Shown here: positions 6,033-7,523 of the stretch, piece by piece
Layout: each line of letters starts with the position of its first letter
Numbering within the stretch: position 1 is the first letter of the stretch
DNA from: Hydrogenovibrio sp. UBA650
Lineage (GTDB): Bacteria > Pseudomonadota > Gammaproteobacteria > Thiomicrospirales > Thiomicrospiraceae
DNA length: 7,523 nucleotides
Direction: 5' to 3'
Assembly (NCBI GenBank): GCA_002299245.1
Contig: DBOI01000050.1
Coordinates: forward strand, 1 to 7,523
Program-made: the position numbers and the translations under genes
Notes under the pieces: model-generated
Database searches by the model: none
What the model was told of the DNA's origin: nothing
What the model saw: only the letters and a program-made list of their open reading frames with translations

Positions 6033-6739
6033 TGTTTGTGCAGATGCCTTTAAAAATCGGTCTGCGTGATGAAGCTTCGTTCGCAACCTTTGTCACTGAG
6101 CAGGAGTCTCTGGCTGTTGCTCTGAATGGCCTGCAAACAAGTTTGAAACAAAATAGCGCTGGTGCTTTCTATTTATATGGGGACTTAACGGCTGGAAAAA
6201 CCCACCTTTTGCAGGCGGCCTGTCGATATGTCACGGAGCTGGGGCAGGCGAGTGTTTATCTACCAATGGCGGATAAATCGCTACCTTTGATACCAGATGT
6301 TCTTGTCGGTTTAGAACAGACCAACCTAATCTGTCTGGACGACATAGACATACTGATTGGTGACAAAAACTGGGAGCTCGCTCTGGCTAACTTACTAACC
6401 AAAAGCAGTGTACAAGGTCATGTTGTGATCCTTTCTGGCAATAGTTCAATCAATGATTGGAATTTGGTAACAACCGAACTTACTCAGGCTTTAATCAACG
6501 TTTTGCCAATAGAGGTAACGCCTTTATCTGACAAAACTGAAATTATTGCTGCACTGCAAAGACATAGTTCAAAGCTTGGTTTTCAGTTGCCTTTAGAGGT
6601 CGGGAACTACTTGATAAAAAATTTCTCGTCAGATTTACAAGAGTTGCTGGCGGTATTGAAAATACTTGAACAGGCGACATTAGTTGAGAAAAGAAAACTG
6701 ACTTTGCCGTTCGTAAAACAAGCGCTGAGCAATCTATAA
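6032..6739 (+). CDS. hda: DnaA regulatory inactivator Hda-type AAA+ protein
   Basis: The product has 235 residues and aligns nearly end to end with E. coli Hda, which works with the DNA-loaded sliding clamp to make DnaA hydrolyse ATP and so limits initiation. Residues 4-9, QMPLKI, match the hexapeptide clamp-binding motif (QLSLPL in E. coli). Walker A is GDLTAGKT (50-57), more canonical than in E. coli. Walker B is LICLDDID (99-106). The C-terminal RKLTLPFVKQAL (221-232) is a strong family marker. Oddities: the box VII arginine finger, R153 in E. coli (LASRL), is replaced by alanine (LTQAL, A153). The sensor II arginine position holds glutamine (Q203), and the sensor I region reads SGNSS instead of TGDRP. 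The ATG at 6032 overlaps the preceding TAA by one base, indicating translational coupling, and it is needed to keep the clamp motif. DnaA itself is excluded by size and the missing DNA-binding domain. Confidence 0.87.
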   Translation: MFVQMPLKIGLRDEASFATFVTEQESLAVALNGLQTSLKQNSAGAFYLYGDLTAGKTHLLQAACRYVTELGQASVYLPMADKSLPLIPDVLVGLEQTNLICLDDIDILIGDKNWELALANLLTKSSVQGHVVILSGNSSINDWNLVTTELTQALINVLPIEVTPLSDKTEIIAALQRHSSKLGFQLPLEVGNYLIKNFSSDLQELLAVLKILEQATLVEKRKLTLPFVKQALSNL

Positions 6740-6765
6740 CAGAATTACAAACTTTACCCAACATT

Positions 6766-7281
6766 ATGAAATTTATTAAATCGATAACCTCCATATTTAT
6801 TTTGGCTGTAAGCTTGACTGCATTTCAAGCTGCTGCTGACAGTAAAGACGCGCAACCAACTGATGATATTAAACTGATTGATCTGGATGGCAAAGAAACC
6901 ACCTTAAAAGACTATAGAGGTAAGTGGGTCATTATCAATTTATGGGCTACCTGGTGTCCACCGTGTCTGGTTGAGATCCCTGATCTGATTCTGTTTCATG
7001 AAGCGCATAAAGACAAAGATGCGATTGTGCTTGGCGTAAACTACGAATCAATTGCGATTGAAAAAGTAAAAGCGTTTGCCGAATCACAGATGATCAGCTT
7101 CCCTGTGGTCAGATTTGAAGGTACTATTGATGGACGTACCACGCCATTTGGCAAATTAAAAGGCCTGCCAACTACCTACATGTTAAGCCCAGAGGGTGAA
7201 TTGGTGGCGGCAAGAACAGGTATGGTAGATCAGAAAATGCTTGAAGAATTTATTGAAAAATATAACGCATCAAAAAAGTAA
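6766..7281 (+). CDS. TlpA/ResA-type periplasmic thiol-disulfide oxidoreductase
   Basis: A 171-residue thioredoxin-fold protein exported by an N-terminal signal peptide (KFIK, then a hydrophobic core to about residue 20, then AAADS). The mature domain runs IKLIDLDGKETTLKDYRGKWVIINLWATWCPPC, a TlpA/ResA/AhpC-TSA arrangement, with the active site C64-P-P-C67. The cis-proline loop is GLPTTY with P135, followed by the usual strand pair TYMLSPEGELVAARTG. Such proteins usually reduce or exchange disulfides in the periplasm, for example during cytochrome c maturation; the partner here is unknown. A short alpha insertion around residues 95-125 (SIAIEKVKAFAESQM and on) fits this family. It begins 26 bases after hda without a visible ribosome binding site, so it may depend on read-through and coupling. 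The next gene also seems to encode an exported thioredoxin-like protein, which suggests a shared redox role. Confidence 0.9.
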   Translation: MKFIKSITSIFILAVSLTAFQAAADSKDAQPTDDIKLIDLDGKETTLKDYRGKWVIINLWATWCPPCLVEIPDLILFHEAHKDKDAIVLGVNYESIAIEKVKAFAESQMISFPVVRFEGTIDGRTTPFGKLKGLPTTYMLSPEGELVAARTGMVDQKMLEEFIEKYNASKK

Positions 7282-7310
7282 ACACCGTTGATGCAGTACA
7301 TATAACCTTA

Positions 7311-7319
7311 GAGGAGGGG
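7311..7319 (+). promoter_or_regulatory. Very strong ribosome binding site of the last gene
   Basis: GAGGAGGGG lies 4 bases before the ATG at 7324, with the core GGAGG (7313-7317) 6 bases away. It is the best match in the window and fixes the start of the truncated gene. Confidence 0.8.
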
Positions 7320-7323
7320 TTCT

Positions 7324-7523
7324 ATGTTAATTCAAAAGATTAAGCAGCGGCTTAAAGCCGCTATTTCATTGGCTGTTGCCGGTTTAATACTGACACACTC
7401 TGCTGTGAGTTTTGCCGAAGATCCGTTTTTTGATGAGACTTTCGGCAACTATCAGGAAGAGCTTGAAGCCGCGCGTGAAGATGGTAAAAAAGGTGTATTT
7501 ATCTTTGGGGCTGTCCTAGATAA
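7324..7523 (+). CDS. Exported thioredoxin-like protein, cut by the window end (partial)
   Basis: An open frame of 66 complete codons runs off the right edge. Residues 1-31 are a signal peptide: basic start LIQKIKQRLK, a hydrophobic stretch AISLAVAGLIL, and probable cleavage at SFA-E. The mature part begins EDPFFDETFGNYQEELEAAREDGKKGVFIFG. The pattern D-P-F-F-D-E-x-F-G followed by an E-rich helix and GKKG plus a hydrophobic strand is what I recall at the start of SoxW-like and related thioredoxin-fold proteins, in which a CxxC follows about ten residues later. The active site lies beyond the window, so neither the cysteines nor redox activity can be confirmed. It follows the TlpA-type gene by 42 bases without a terminator and probably shares its operon. 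Confidence 0.72.
   Translation, partial: MLIQKIKQRLKAAISLAVAGLILTHSAVSFAEDPFFDETFGNYQEELEAAREDGKKGVFIFGAVLD

Noticed and set aside
1..7523. CRISPR array, insertion sequence, tRNA/rRNA or prophage genes
   Set aside because: I saw no spaced repeats, transposase motifs, cloverleaf-type sequences or phage genes; the window reads as core chromosome.
7486..7523. Frameshift at the end of the last gene, because the strand after GKKG reads VFIFGAVLD instead of a more typical hydrophobic-E-CxxC lead-in
   Set aside because: The frame stays open to the window end, and too little sequence is available to tell a frameshift from natural variation.

Overview
This 7.5 kb window looks like a stretch of gammaproteobacterial core genome. 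Gene density is high, base composition is moderately AT-rich, and the purM, purN, Dcd and Hda-like products align closely with their E. coli counterparts as I remember them. The order DUF3108-purN-purM on one strand, divergent from DUF2066-hda on the other, also occurs in Pseudomonas and other gammaproteobacteria. The final gene's N-terminus resembles SoxW-like thioredoxins, and the overall style suggests a sulfur-oxidising Thiotrichales-type organism such as Thiomicrospira or Hydrogenovibrio. That assignment is inference only.

Layout, minus strand, read from right to left: purM (3606-4655), purN (2878-3537), a DUF3108 envelope protein (2109-2834), dcd for dCTP deaminase (1470-2087), then a glutathione synthetase-type ATP-grasp ligase (236-1279). 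Hairpin terminators follow purM (3580-3598), dcd (1436-1457) and the ligase (190-221). Short gaps therefore link purN, DUF3108 and dcd, while the ligase appears to have its own promoter and leader. Positions 1-189 hold no recognisable gene.

Layout, plus strand: a 153-base divergent intergenic region carrying a 9-bp inverted repeat is followed by a secreted DUF2066 protein (4809-6032). An Hda-type AAA+ protein (6032-6739) overlaps its stop by one base. A periplasmic TlpA-type thioredoxin (6766-7281) follows, then the start of a second exported protein, probably of thioredoxin fold, cut off by the window end (7324-7523).

The genes cover nucleotide supply (purM, purN, dcd), control of replication initiation (hda) and thiol/redox chemistry (the ligase and the two thioredoxin-like proteins). 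Most of this is ordinary. The two observations most worth a second look both involve the replication clamp and replication control. Dcd carries a lineage-specific C-terminal tail ending QLDLLG, which looks like a sliding-clamp-binding peptide. The Hda-like protein keeps a clamp-binding motif and an intact Walker A, but lacks the arginine finger that E. coli Hda uses to inactivate DnaA.
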